A stretch of DNA of 64,000 nucleotides from Polyodon spathula (taxonomy: Eukaryota > Chordata > Actinopteri > Acipenseriformes > Polyodontidae). The notes beneath the pieces are model-generated. The model searched no databases and had not been told where the DNA came from. It worked only from the letters and a program-made list of their open reading frames with translations. Location: positions 14,861,547 through 14,925,546 of the forward strand of contig NC_054545.1 in assembly GCF_017654505.1 (NCBI RefSeq), in the 5' to 3' direction. Both the position numbers and the translations under genes were made by a program. Shown piece after piece: positions 54,437-58,198 of this stretch; positions within the stretch are counted from its first letter, which is position 1; each line of letters starts with the position of its first letter.

Positions 54437-56567
54437 TTCCTAAACCTTTTACAACAGTGTCAAGGTTAAAATTGTTAAACTGTTTAAAAATTTTTCAGTT
54501 TCTTAAAGTACTCTTCAGAAGGTATTCCATAATTTGAACACTCAACTAGAAAATGTAGCTATGTCTAATTACACTGTGTAACAATTTTTTTTTTTTTTTT
54601 TTGTTCCTGGGTAGTAAGTGTTATTTCCTAATTGCTTATGCCTCAGAAGTATAGAAAATGGCTATTATTCCCCACAAACTTTGCTTTTGTGACCAGGACA
54701 GTGATATTTCAAAATATCACTATTTCCAATGGGAAAACGGGCAAATGTGTGTTTTTTCGTTCACATAAAATCAGAAAAAAACAAACTATGAGTCCAAATT
54801 AACATGTATTCATACCAAAGTAAGTGGAAGTGGAAATAGTGATATTTTGAAATATCACTGTCCTGGTCACAAAAGCAAAGTTTGTGGGGAATAATAGCCA
54901 TTTTCTATACTTTTGAGGCATAAGCAATTAGGAAATAACACTTACTTCCCAGGAACAAAACTTGTGTTACATAGTGTTATTTATAAAGTCCCTTAGAAAA
55001 ACAGACATGCAGAACGATTAAAAAACAGCAGCTACCAAAATAGTTCTACTGCAAATACTAAAATACATTTATGACATACTGTACCAATTTTCTAATAGCT
55101 TTAATACCCTATGGCTTGGTCTTTCCTTCAGCTTGTGATGTTTAGCTGCGCATTACCAGATGGTAAAGCTTACTCTGGTATCAATGCTTAAATTATTGAT
55201 CACCACCTATTCAGTCTATATAAATCCTACTGGTGTTTTCCTCCAGAGGTGGCATTAAACTCAATAAGAAATAGTAGAAAGACATCCACAGCTTGTTTAA
55301 GAATTTGAGGATTTTGATATTTAGATCCATCACTGTTTAGATTATTAAAATTAACCCCTGTTCGATTTACATGGAAGTGTCAAAAATACAACTTCAGAAA
55401 CTGTTGGTATTCGTAGATTTATAACTTGTGTTCAGTGTTGATGAAGCCTGTTTTAATGGCCGTTGACCTTATTTCTCCATATGGGGGCGGGGTGACGTGA
55501 CCAAGACCAAGACCTCATTGTAAAGCCTGCCAAGGACTTTCTCAAGTCATTCACATGGTTGAGCAACCCCTCGTGGTCAGCTTTAGGTCAGCTGGAATGG
55601 CCTCATCAAATGCTCTGCAGTGTAAAGTTCAGGCTTGTCAGGGTGAACTAATTCTTTCATTTTGTGCTCGGTTTCCATAGTGCTACAAGGATCTGGGCAA
55701 CAACTCAGCAGCTCAACACTGGGCAGATTTGGCTTCAAAGATGACTTGTGTCTCAAATGAGGTAAGAATGGCATTGCTGTATAGAGGAACAAGAAAGGTA
55801 GGAGTAGGAGGAGTGTATTCAGAACATAAAGGACATCAAAACTAAAGATTTGATTTATGACCAGCTCTCTCAAAAAATATTTGGTGGTTGTAATAAAAGG
55901 ATTTCACTCCATCTACAAATTACATTTGAAACGTTATCATTGAAATGTAAGCTTGCTGTAGTTTGGACATTGCAGGACAAACCCCTCAGCTGCTGTGAAT
56001 AGGCCTGGAGTAGTTACCTGTTTGCATTCTCTTGTTCACTGCCATTCATGCAAGTCTTTTTCTACCACTTCTCCTGCACTTTAATTATTATTGTTTAATT
56101 ATTATCTTTGTATGGACGTTCTGTTGAGGGATCAGGCTAAATGATTGCACACCTGACGTTAATGTGCTCTCATATCTCAGTCTGCAATTGGCTGGTTGCA
56201 AGTAGCCCAGATGCCACAGTGCCAATCCAGTCCTGTGTCTTATTTAATGTCACAATAATGTCAAACATACTGTTCCATTTTCGTATCTCAAAATTCACCC
56301 AGGCTATCAATTGGCTGAGTAGGTGCAGATGTGCATGTAAGAGGTGTCAATTTGCTGGGTCTGTGCATATAAGAGGGTTATTTCTTATGAAATGATTCGC
56401 CTTGCCATAGAGTTGAGCTAGCAAGCCTTGCAGCTGCACAGTCAGCTTAAACAAACAGTATGTATAATGGAAATGTCAAAAATCCTGCATTTACTTTCTT
56501 TTTACTTTCCTTTCAGGACATAAACAACGAAAGCTTGGAAGAAATGTTAGAAACCCTGAGAGAATGA
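3535..56567 (+). CDS. rmdn3: rmdn3 (PTPIP51/FAM82A2), 3' nine exons of a spliced gene
   Basis: The coding exons are 3535-3817, 5571-5673, 16324-16384, 43767-43842, 45710-45787, 49694-49792, 51417-51470, 55681-55761 and 56517-56567. They sum to 886 nt and join in frame to about 294 residues plus TGA. The product opens with YTTANAESD and an acidic stretch, as in vertebrate RMDN3. It continues through [49 protein letters not shown] and [17 protein letters not shown], which align to RMDN3 without gaps at the exon joins I checked from memory. RMDN1 and RMDN2 lack the YTTANAESD block. In the family this is an outer mitochondrial membrane protein that tethers ER to mitochondria by binding VAPA/VAPB, and its TPR domain binds or moves phospholipids. 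The N-terminal membrane segment, coiled coil and FFAT motif are not seen here, so the gene is 5'-incomplete. All introns are GT-AG. Confidence 0.95.
4823..5032. mobile_element. Small foldback MITE-like element
   Basis: The arm 4841-4869 (gctggtacaccccagtgtaa, then ccattgacc) is inverted at 4983-5011 with one mismatch over 29 bp. Weaker complementarity extends outward through cttctctcaag on the left and ctcaagaag on the right. The size and lack of coding potential fit a non-autonomous DNA transposon. No clear target-site duplication was found, so the superfamily is open. Confidence 0.6.
5055..5081 (+). repeat. Poly-T tract
   Basis: About 27 consecutive T lie just 3' of the foldback element. 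They may be the reversed A-tail of a retroposon, but no body was recognised beside them. Confidence 0.8.
5571..5673 (+). CDS. rmdn3: rmdn3 exon: [12 protein letters not shown] helix
   Basis: The exon encodes [18 protein letters not shown] and then [16 protein letters not shown], with one base of the next Gly codon. The acceptor ends aatag and the donor is AAG followed by gtgaga. The WRLAR core is the most recognisable motif of the RMDN family and opens the TPR-like helical domain. The spacing from NKPM in the previous exon equals that of the human protein as I recall it. Confidence 0.95.
5967..6930 (+). mobile_element. Decayed hAT-like transposon, BED-type zinc-finger family
   Basis: The left part, 5967-6060, repeats ctggaaaa units, as at the ends of a hAT-like family common in fish genomes (from memory). 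Near 6360-6400 the + strand reads [14 protein letters not shown], half of a BED-like zinc finger. From about 6557 an open frame reads [15 protein letters not shown] and [16 protein letters not shown], then [15 protein letters not shown] and ESLNHKSK, matching the transposase-like proteins of that family. The zinc-finger part and the body lie in different frames with stops between them, and the frame fails after 6830. No terminal repeats or target-site duplication could be paired. Confidence 0.6.
6527..6907 (+). pseudogene. hAT-like transposase fragment
   Basis: The open frame of 126 residues includes [20 protein letters not shown] and [18 protein letters not shown]. Compared with the family it lacks the N-terminal zinc finger and almost all of the catalytic domain and C-terminal dimerisation region. 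A base loss is likely at [10 protein letters not shown], where the family has an extra residue or two (VVLFDESL). The part after NHKSK is out of frame and looks random. It is not a functional gene. Confidence 0.6.
7232..7725 (+). mobile_element. L2/CR1-like LINE, decayed 3' end
   Basis: At 7377-7415 the + strand reads [13 protein letters not shown], the conserved C-terminal motif of reverse transcriptases in L2/CR1-type LINEs. Downstream words match the same region in other frames: SYADRLKE near 7450, ILKGIDS near 7515 and TRTRGHNG near 7570. The tail gaacaaccaaacgagcaaga at 7692-7711 recalls an L2-type 3' end seen widely in sturgeon and paddlefish sequences (memory, not a search). Several frameshifts make it dead. 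Confidence 0.65.
8474..9791 (-). mobile_element. Tc1/mariner element 1 (TA target site)
   Basis: The left end cagtggcttgcgaaag at 8474-8489 is inverted at the right end (ctttcgcaagccaccg, 9776-9791) with one mismatch, and each end abuts TA (8472-8473 and 9792-9793). The transposase reads on the minus strand. About 390 bp of 5' non-coding sequence separates the start codon from the right end. On the left almost nothing separates the coding end from the terminal repeat, so the 3' non-coding part has been deleted. Confidence 0.9.
8477..9397 (-). pseudogene. Tc1-like transposase, nearly full but frame-disrupted
   Basis: The start ATG is at 9395-9397. The N-terminal paired-like HTH reads [20 protein letters not shown] and then [19 protein letters not shown]. 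The GRPPKL hook follows. The middle of the DDE domain is damaged: about 30 residues after AEIGVSKH are missing. The segment [17 protein letters not shown], with the first catalytic Asp (CSDETKIE), sits in another frame before the reading returns at VWRKPN. The rest is good: [16 protein letters not shown], then [12 protein letters not shown] with the second Asp and [11 protein letters not shown] with the third acidic residue. The end AAVIAAKGG then runs straight through the terminal repeat (FRKPL) into flanking DNA to 8393. Confidence 0.85.
10741..10926 (+). mobile_element. SINE 3' part with L2-type tail and (AAT)n
   Basis: The segment carries gtaagtgactctgcaactga and then gtgctttgtgatagtggtcc and actataaaaggcgctttata, words of the conserved 3' tail shared by L2-mobilised SINEs of fishes (from memory). 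It ends in an AAT microsatellite (10897-10926). No tRNA-like head was found upstream, so the copy is 5'-truncated. Strand and class are plausible, not proven. Confidence 0.5.
11702..12130. mobile_element. Foldback element family FB, copy 1
   Basis: The arm 11768-11859 is inverted at 11897-11989. The best-kept part is tgtatccagatca, then a C/T-rich stretch and gcaacaat, on both arms. The outer right end, 12097-12123 (gtaaacactgcaggatgttc, then tgtaaca), matches both ends of copy 2 at 12636. The left outer end was not found, so the left limit is approximate. No coding capacity is seen. Confidence 0.6.
12636..13135. mobile_element. Foldback element family FB, copy 2
   Basis: The outer ends pair as aacagaacaccctgcagtgt near 12642 against acactgcagtgggttctgta near 13099. 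Inside, catttctcaacatttactca (12778), gttctccaggagaaaa (12800) and a ccgatcacactcccttctgc block follow the same order as the arms of copy 1. An inner inverted pair (ctgcaaca near 12862 and tgttgcag near 12922) closes the hairpin. The open frame at 12657-12998 falls inside this repeat and is not a gene. Confidence 0.6.
13185..13262 (-). mobile_element. Possible L2-type LINE 3' tail fragment
   Basis: The sequence gaacgagtagaggcctttcg, then gcctgtctgtg, is the reverse complement of an L2-like tail (atgggccgaatggcctcctc in related copies, from memory). It is short and diverged, and has no coding part. Confidence 0.4.
13640..14070. repeat. Diverged inverted-repeat element
   Basis: The 20-bp word tttcagaggctcacaaaata at 13651-13670 is perfectly inverted at 14042-14061. 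Complementarity inward of the arms is patchy (cataaatcact against an ataaaatcgct-like string). It may be an old MITE or foldback. The flanks show no clear target duplication. Confidence 0.45.
13846..16560 (+). repeat. Cluster of diverged duplicated blocks, including LINE fragments
   Basis: Several words recur within 13.8-19.4 kb. The string tatgcaagagccatggt, then aattaggggctgacct-like text, occurs at 14838 and 15600. The string caatcatatctgacact occurs at 13850 and 15902. A block with cacaatttagcatt and ttttggctggtgg occurs at 14951 and 16418. The block with ctaacaaaattcaagatttg occurs at 15237 and 18710. At 15479 the + strand reads [14 protein letters not shown], a decayed C-terminal LINE reverse-transcriptase motif. 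These are old, separately decayed repeats or local duplications. Confidence 0.5.
16324..16384 (+). CDS. rmdn3: rmdn3 exon: EEAEAAL helix
   Basis: This 61-bp exon encodes [19 protein letters not shown] and the first two bases of the following Trp codon. Both ends are split codons (Gly entering, Trp leaving), and both resolve correctly with the neighbouring exons. The acceptor is tgcag and the donor is gtaggt. It sits between introns of 10.6 and 27.4 kb, so it is easy for gene finders to miss. Confidence 0.93.
16978..17010 (+). repeat. Poly-A tract (33 bp)
   Basis: This is a homopolymer of A. A second one of about 31 bp lies at 17248-17278. Both may be retroposon tails, but no bodies were recognised. 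Confidence 0.8.
17248..17278 (+). repeat. Poly-A tract (about 31 bp)
   Basis: This is a homopolymer of A followed by ttctgg. No adjoining retroposon body was recognised. Confidence 0.8.
17343..17379 (+). repeat. (TA)n(CA)n microsatellite
   Basis: Alternating TA changes to CA midway. It is short and intronic. Confidence 0.85.
17826..18517 (+). mobile_element. Solo LTR with 5-bp target-site duplication
   Basis: The 692-bp segment starts TGTGACAGGG and ends CGTGTCACA, giving TG...CA ends inside a short inverted repeat (TGTGACA/TGTCACA). It is flanked on both sides by TGGTC (17821-17825 and 18518-18522). A TATA-like catataaacc lies near 18047, and AATAAA occurs twice, near 18243 and 18432. There is no internal coding region and no second LTR nearby, so recombination has probably left a solo LTR. 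The 5-bp duplication suits Gypsy- or ERV-type integrases and the superfamily cannot be settled from the LTR alone. It contains a perfect 189-bp tandem duplication (18061-18438). Confidence 0.85.
18061..18438 (+). repeat. Perfect tandem duplication, 2 x 189 bp, inside the LTR
   Basis: Positions 18061-18249 and 18250-18438 read the same base for base. Each unit starts actttggctggtcgaggtta and ends taataataaacc. The unit includes the AATAAA signal, so the LTR has two possible polyadenylation regions behind one TATA-like box. Without the duplication the LTR would be 503 bp. Confidence 0.95.
18700..19290 (+). mobile_element. Diverged repeat with LINE reverse-transcriptase C-terminal fragment
   Basis: At 19158 the + strand reads [20 protein letters not shown], matching the NAAARVLTRTRKYEHITP motif of L2/Rex1/CR1-type LINEs. 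The following LHWLP-like segment has decayed ([10 protein letters not shown]). The block repeats sequences seen at 15237-15580 in the previous intron, so it is a second copy of the same old element. It is not coding. Confidence 0.55.
19569..20192. mobile_element. piggyBac-like non-autonomous element (TTAA target site)
   Basis: The ends cccttttgcagttc and gaccgcaaaggg are inverted and lie directly inside TTAA on each side (19565-19568 and 20193-20196). Subterminal copies of a tccgacat-type word (gtcggacagggtccgacatc near 20116 and tgtcggacctggcc at 20159) fit a piggyBac-type family in which CCCTTTGCGGTCC ends are typical (from memory). The 624-bp interior has no transposase. The left end has decayed more than the right. 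Confidence 0.75.
22944..23060 (+). repeat. (TA)n microsatellite, interrupted
   Basis: About 115 bp of nearly pure alternating TA with a few interruptions. Open frames called across it are artefacts. Confidence 0.9.
25394..25484 (+). repeat. (TA)n(CA)n microsatellite at left end of Tc1 element 2
   Basis: About 75 bp of TA is followed by CACACACACA and tata. It directly abuts the left terminal repeat of the transposon. The mirror image occurs at the other end (26759-26823). Confidence 0.9.
25485..26762 (-). mobile_element. Tc1/mariner element 2, flanked by mirrored microsatellites
   Basis: The left end cacagcactatgcagaagtt and the right end aaaacttttggacagtactg are imperfect inverted repeats (gcagaagtttt against aaaacttttgga). 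The transposase pieces read on the minus strand in this interval. The subfamily differs from elements 1, 3, 4 and 5: its N-terminus is [20 protein letters not shown]. Confidence 0.85.
25616..26597 (-). pseudogene. Tc1-like transposase, frameshifted
   Basis: The start ATG is at 26595-26597. The first HTH reads [20 protein letters not shown] and the basic hook reads [19 protein letters not shown] frameshift near 26385 moves the reading into [20 protein letters not shown] and [18 protein letters not shown]. The next part is [16 protein letters not shown]. The first catalytic Asp region (reading SDESKFE) is in a further segment. Then comes [20 protein letters not shown] and [12 protein letters not shown] with the second Asp. 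The third acidic region is disrupted by another shift. The original stop is probably the TGA complement at 25616-25618, after [10 protein letters not shown]. At least two frameshifts make it inactive. Confidence 0.8.
26759..26823 (+). repeat. (TG)n(TA)n microsatellite at right end of Tc1 element 2
   Basis: About 28 bp of TG is followed by about 35 bp of TA. It is the reverse complement in layout of the tract at 25394-25484. Confidence 0.9.
28324..28788 (+). mobile_element. Possible second solo LTR
   Basis: The segment begins TGTGACGGAGTGG and ends GCGGACACA, giving TG...CA ends with partial inverted symmetry. Its 3' part has the purine-rich ggaaggaagtaaacagacag, then gcactatcc, as in some fish LTRs. 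The flanks (tatgc on the left, atgtg on the right) do not give an exact duplication and no AATAAA was found, so this call is tentative. Confidence 0.4.
32156..32358. mobile_element. hAT-type MITE with 8-bp target-site duplication
   Basis: The ends caggggtctccaaccctggt and accagggttggaggcccctg are inverted with one mismatch over 20 bp. The 8-bp word ctgtaaag flanks both sides (32148-32155 and 32359-32366). The length of 203 bp with no coding capacity fits a non-autonomous hAT element. Confidence 0.85.
34224..34683 (-). mobile_element. tRNA-derived SINE, full length, with target-site duplication
   Basis: On the minus strand the element begins near 34683 with a tRNA-like head. This contains gagtggcgcatcc (A-box region) and, about 50 bp on, ggttcgagtcc (B box), the two internal Pol III promoter parts. 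A long body follows, ending in a T/A-rich tail (34224-34260). The word ctactttt flanks both sides (34216-34223 and 34684-34691). The B box lies close to 34602-34612. The family resembles a SINE I recall from sturgeon and paddlefish DNA. Confidence 0.85.
35686..35975 (+). mobile_element. MITE family M2, copy 1
   Basis: The left end ggttgggatcaattcctg is inverted at the right end (aggaattgaccccaaccc). The inner subterminal part is a run of ggaattggaatt-type words. The core (gaagccattttaattgac, then aatgctgcaaattgcagttt and tgatcaatg) is shared with copy 2 at 48770. It has no coding capacity. The right-hand ccaaccctg end recalls hAT MITEs, but no target duplication was found. Confidence 0.65.
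36891..37110 (+). mobile_element. Possible Tc1-type end fragment
   Basis: The sequence cagctatgtccaaaagtttt, then ttgcatcacctagaattttt, resembles the terminal repeat of a Tc1-like family (from memory). No matching opposite end and no transposase were found before the pogo-like element starts at 37141. Confidence 0.35.
37141..38539 (+). mobile_element. pogo/Tigger-like DNA transposon relic
   Basis: The start taccgtaaagcg and the end tttttatggta are short inverted ends that include TA. Near each end a word of the type aaaaggggggagcg recurs in direct orientation (37195 and 38485). A protein fragment with a psq/HTH-like motif lies at about 37653-37820. Most of the transposase, including the catalytic part, has been lost. 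Confidence 0.6.
37653..37820 (+). pseudogene. pogo-like transposase N-terminal fragment
   Basis: The + strand reads [20 protein letters not shown] and then [13 protein letters not shown] and [11 protein letters not shown]. This matches the helix-turn-helix region of a pogo-related family in which (V/I)K(F/Y)A...GNRAAGREF...VRDWR is typical. A few residues in the middle have been lost ([10 protein letters not shown]). No DDE residues remain downstream. It is not functional. Confidence 0.6.
39514..39839. mobile_element. hAT-type MITE, 326 bp
   Basis: The ends cagtggttcccaaccctggt and accagggttgggaaccacta are inverted with one mismatch. Subterminal pairs such as ctcaattacttaatt against aagttaattgag extend the symmetry inward. 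No exact 8-bp duplication was found, so the flanks have decayed. Confidence 0.75.
39925..40080 (+). mobile_element. hAT transposon end fragment
   Basis: The start tagggccctacccattttac, then aaccatgaaaaacgtgacac and ggaccatgaaatt, matches a vertebrate hAT terminal region that begins TAGGGCCCTACCAAATTCAC (from memory). The ggaccatgaaattcattctg unit is repeated in tandem. No transposase or opposite end was found. Confidence 0.55.
40814..41229 (-). mobile_element. tRNA-derived SINE with target-site duplication
   Basis: On the minus strand the head begins near 41229. An A-box-like gagtggcacatcaagc is followed by a B-box region reading gcaggttcgagtcc (41148-41161). The body follows and then a long poly-A tail, seen here as poly-T at 40816-40849. 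The words agtttatgctttt (40807) and agtttgtgctttt (41231) flank it as a duplication with one mismatch. It is the same family as 34224-34683. Confidence 0.85.
41251..41599 (+). mobile_element. SINE of the same superfamily, 5'-truncated, opposite strand
   Basis: The segment begins at agggagggcttaggtcagcc, which corresponds to the body of the SINE, and lacks the tRNA-like head. It runs through accagcgacccctgtagtct and gcggtcggctgacggcacac to an A-rich tail near 41580. The word taaataga flanks both sides (41243-41250 and 41600-41607). With the preceding copy it forms a head-to-head pair. Confidence 0.75.
42409..42563. mobile_element. Possible truncated hAT-type MITE
   Basis: The left start caggagtggccaaagttggt and the right-hand gagtggccctccaggag resemble the terminal and subterminal words of hAT MITEs. 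The outer right end is missing and no duplication is present. Confidence 0.35.
43742..43766 (+). promoter_or_regulatory. rmdn3: C-rich polypyrimidine tract and 3' splice site
   Basis: About 15 consecutive C, then tccctccag, directly precede the exon at 43767. Splice acceptors usually have U-rich tracts. This one is almost U-free in its last 25 bases, so recognition may be weaker or rely on C-binding proteins. Confidence 0.7.
43767..43842 (+). CDS. rmdn3: rmdn3 exon: [13 protein letters not shown] helix
   Basis: The exon encodes [17 protein letters not shown] and then LKSGYIFK, with the Trp codon completed by its first base. The donor is AAG followed by gtaaat. The acceptor is preceded by an almost pure run of C (43742-43764) in place of the usual mixed T/C tract. 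The matching segment in RMDN1, 2 and 3 is conserved as (K/L)W(Y/F)AVL and (S/N)GY.FKEH. Confidence 0.94.
43843..45709 (+). other. rmdn3: rmdn3 intron, 1.87 kb
   Basis: No repeat or gene was recognised apart from AT-rich stretches. Open frames here are short and lack motifs. Confidence 0.8.
45710..45787 (+). CDS. rmdn3: rmdn3 exon: [14 protein letters not shown] helix pair
   Basis: The exon encodes [15 protein letters not shown] and then [11 protein letters not shown], a whole number of codons. The acceptor is tacag and the donor is GAT followed by gtaaga. This is the best TPR-like unit in the protein, with the typical A-I-x-L-x-P pattern followed by a small-residue-rich helix. Confidence 0.95.
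46638..46704 (+). repeat. (TA)n microsatellite
   Basis: About 67 bp of alternating TA with one phase break. Confidence 0.9.
48770..49022 (+). mobile_element. MITE family M2, copy 2
   Basis: The core words gaagccaatttcattgactg, tttaacagcatactgctaat and tgcaattttgatcaatg align with copy 1 at 35686-35975 in the same order and strand. The right end aggaattgactccaacc is kept. The left outer end is diverged or missing (from about 48770). Confidence 0.6.
49694..49792 (+). CDS. rmdn3: rmdn3 exon: [17 protein letters not shown]
   Basis: The exon encodes 33 residues, [17 protein letters not shown] and then [16 protein letters not shown]. The acceptor is gcag and the donor is AAG followed by gtattg. 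The L-(S/G)-W-(L/I)-E-(R/K)-K motif and the (S/T)TV.EAL..FLK motif are shared by the RMDN family. The boundary was fixed by requiring 99 nt in frame with both neighbours. Confidence 0.94.
50095..51079 (+). mobile_element. Tc1/mariner element 3, internally deleted, with long terminal repeats
   Basis: The arm 50101-50225 is inverted at 50955-51079. Shared words include ttgttgtgttacaacctgaa, tgatgcatttaagtgggatt and ttacacaacctactcaacac. The right end ggcactg abuts TA (51080-51081). The left tip has decayed (aggaagtagtcacccc without the usual cagtgcct). Only about 115 codons of transposase remain between the arms. Confidence 0.85.
50508..50851 (+). pseudogene. Tc1-like transposase with large internal deletion
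   Basis: The start ATG at 50508 opens [20 protein letters not shown], the first HTH, and a stop follows after about 29 codons. The second HTH region continues in other frames ([20 protein letters not shown]). After AEVLHK the sequence jumps to KGGSTKY, the normal C-terminus, so the entire DDE domain is deleted. No catalytic residue is left. Confidence 0.8.
51417..51470 (+). CDS. rmdn3: rmdn3 exon: [18 protein letters not shown]
   Basis: This 54-bp exon encodes exactly 18 residues, [18 protein letters not shown], the counterpart of AEELQPGFSK in the human protein. The acceptor is ttgcag and the donor is AAG followed by gtaatg. It is phase 0 at both ends. Confidence 0.94.
52799..54353 (+). mobile_element. 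Tc1/mariner element 4
   Basis: The left end has cagtgccttgaaaaaatatt, then cagacccctgaccaattctc. The right end has the inverse, gagaattggtcaggagtctg and aatacttttgcaaggcact. The arms extend about 150 bp (attattgtaaggtgacattg against aatgtcaccttacaataatt in kind). Ends lie at or next to TA. It has about 370 bp of 5' sequence before the transposase and about 170 bp after it, so it is full length in structure. Confidence 0.9.
53172..54180 (+). pseudogene. Tc1-like transposase, one frameshift and one stop
   Basis: The start ATG at 53172 opens [20 protein letters not shown], and the HTH continues to [11 protein letters not shown] shift of frame near 53480 leads to [20 protein letters not shown]. 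The DDE domain is otherwise well kept: [16 protein letters not shown] with the first Asp, [20 protein letters not shown], then [12 protein letters not shown] with the second Asp and [15 protein letters not shown] with the third acidic residue. One in-frame TGA (53875-53877) lies between GRK and TFQQD. It ends AAKGSTKY and a stop at 54180. This is the best-preserved transposase of the five. Confidence 0.88.
54354..54433 (+). repeat. (TA)n microsatellite at the right end of Tc1 element 4
   Basis: About 78 bp of alternating TA begins directly at the target-site TA of the transposon. Confidence 0.9.
54572..54976. mobile_element. Near-perfect palindromic MITE with TTA target-site duplication
   Basis: The arms 54603-54728 and 54831-54956 are inverted copies with about two mismatches over 126 bp. 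The outermost ends are cactgtgtaac and gttacatagtg, each flanked by TTA (54569-54571 and 54977-54979). A poly-T run interrupts the left end between tip and arm. A roughly 100-bp central part separates the arms. There is no open frame of interest. The 3-bp TTA duplication suggests a PIF/Harbinger-type mobiliser, which is inference. Confidence 0.85.
55681..55761 (+). CDS. rmdn3: rmdn3 exon: [14 protein letters not shown]
   Basis: The exon encodes 27 residues, [14 protein letters not shown] and then [13 protein letters not shown]. The acceptor is ttccatag and the donor is GAG followed by gtaaga. It is the last TPR-like helical hairpin (CY.(D/E)LG.. motif). Confidence 0.94.
55762..56516 (+). other. 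rmdn3: Last rmdn3 intron, 0.75 kb
   Basis: No repeat or gene was recognised. The frame open at 56141-56395 lacks motifs. Confidence 0.8.
56517..56567 (+). CDS. rmdn3: rmdn3 terminal coding exon with stop codon
   Basis: The exon encodes [16 protein letters not shown] and a TGA at 56565-56567. The acceptor is tttcag. The Leu- and Glu-rich C-terminal helix matches the position of the family's C-terminus but is more diverged than the exons before it. The 3' UTR starts at 56568. Confidence 0.92.
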   Translation, partial: DINNESLEEMLETLRE

Positions 56568-57303
56568 GAAGTTTACGTCATACTTGCAGCAAATGGTTGG
56601 GGGTGTGGGGAGAGGGATGGAGTTAAGACCTGAATCGGTTTACCTCCGTACAGGACAGCAGAGGTGTTGGAATGCAAGACCCCTGTAGAAAGAGTCACAT
56701 TTTTAAATGTGACTTGGGAATGCTTTCTTCCAGGGTCTTCAGTTGTGTTGAACAGAGTGAGTTATCAAAGAAGTGTGTTCATGTCTTTAAAGGCAATACA
56801 AAGGATATTGACAAAGACTTTTATATGAAGTGCAGGATTTGATTATATCCTACTGTGTGTGTTTTTTTTTTTTTTTTAAACTGTTAACACATTTTATTTG
56901 TTTTATAAAGGAAATGTTTGTCCTGATATGTGCATGTTGAATATAAAAGACACAAACTAACTTGTTCTTTTAGAAATCATTCCTTTGTCCTAATTGAAAG
57001 CAGTGAATATGTACAGTAACTGGGGCCAATTCAATTAACTTTTAGCTTGAGAAAATATATATATTTCAGTAAGTTATAAAATTGTGCAGTGTTTTTGGCT
57101 CACTGTGTTTCAAGCTTGATTTTTTTGTTGTTCCCCTAAAAAAAAACGTTTTCCTAGCTAACAGTAAATTGGGTAATATACTTGATGCAACCTCACTGTA
57201 ATTGTGTATATCAACCAAGTGGGTACTGCTAGGGTTAGGGTTAAGATGAAAGGGAAGGGTCAGGATTAAACCGTTTTAGCACAGGGGTCCCCATTATCTA
57301 AAC
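56568..57303 (+). other. rmdn3: rmdn3 3' UTR and beginning of downstream DNA
   Basis: The UTR starts after the TGA at 56565-56567. I saw no canonical AATAAA in the first 1.6 kb, and the transcript end could not be placed. Poly-T tracts and AT-rich sequence follow. Confidence 0.5.
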
Positions 57304-57486
57304 CAGTGGTGCACAACTCGGTCCTGGGGGGCCGGTGGTCCTGCAGGTTTTTATTCCAACTGCACTCTAAAGTAGTTTATTGGACCTTATTAGAAGCTTA
57401 ATTGGTCTAATTAACAATTTAGGGTATGGTTAAAACAAAAACTAGGAGGGACACCGGCCCTCCATGGCCTGAGCTGTGCACCACTG
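57304..57486. mobile_element. hAT-type MITE with 8-bp target-site duplication
   Basis: The ends cagtggtgcacaactcggtc and the inverted counterpart of gagctgtgcaccactg match with few changes over about 34 bp. The inner ggggggccggtg pairs with caccggccctcc. The word atctaaac flanks both sides (57296-57303 and 57487-57494). It is 183 bp and non-coding. Confidence 0.88.
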
Positions 57487-57494
57487 ATCTAAAC

Positions 57495-58198
57495 AGTCTT
57501 TTGTTCATTAAGAATGATGGTACAACAGGGTGTTCCCTATGACTCCACATAGTTGTGATATTTCAGTATATCACAACACCCTGGGCTAGAACAATTTGAT
57601 TATAAAGTGGCGTTTACCATTGTTACTTACAAATACACCAATTAGGCACTTAAACTCTTGATTTTAATTTGTGTGTCCATCCACTGTTTTAATCAGGTGA
57701 GCATCGCTGTGTGTGTGCGTGAGAGAAGTACTATATTATTTTACAAATAATAACTATTGGTCCCATTTATTTGTCTATGAAGTAGATTTTATTTTACTGG
57801 AGAGTAATGGATTGATTGATTATTGACAGATTATTAACGAATGCTGTAATGTTATTGAAAGAGGATGATGCAGATCTTGGTGTTGAGGCAGGAGTTAGCC
57901 TCTGCTTTTTTCTTTGCTAGCAGATTCATATTTCATTATTCATATTTTCTAATGTAGCTCCAGCCTTGGTAATATTGCGAAGTGTTTCAAGGGGTGGAAA
58001 GTGTGATTGACCAGTCAGAGAGCAGCATCTCTTCCTGCTGTTTTTTTATTATGTTTTAGGAACAGGTTCACCACTGGTGTGTTGTGTTTCAAAGTGGTGG
58101 GATACAATATAAACCTTGTATTTGTATCAAACATTTTTGGTCCATGATAAAGCCCCTGGCTTTGAATGAATTATTATTATTTATTCTGTTAATATATA
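57495..58198. other. Downstream DNA without recognised gene
   Basis: There is a small hairpin at about 57551-57576 (gttgtgatat, then a 6-base loop and atatcacaac). Nothing else was identified. Confidence 0.5.

Larger units (their letters stand above)
51471..55680 (+). other. rmdn3: rmdn3 intron, 4.2 kb
   Basis: The intron contains Tc1 element 4 (52799-54353) with a (TA)n tract at its right edge and the palindromic MITE at 54572-54976. The stretches 51471-52798 and 54980-55680 show nothing recognised. Confidence 0.85.

Noticed and set aside
57232..57246. Telomere-like agggttagggtta
   Set aside because: It has only about two units of TTAGGG, which is expected by chance in a sequence this long.
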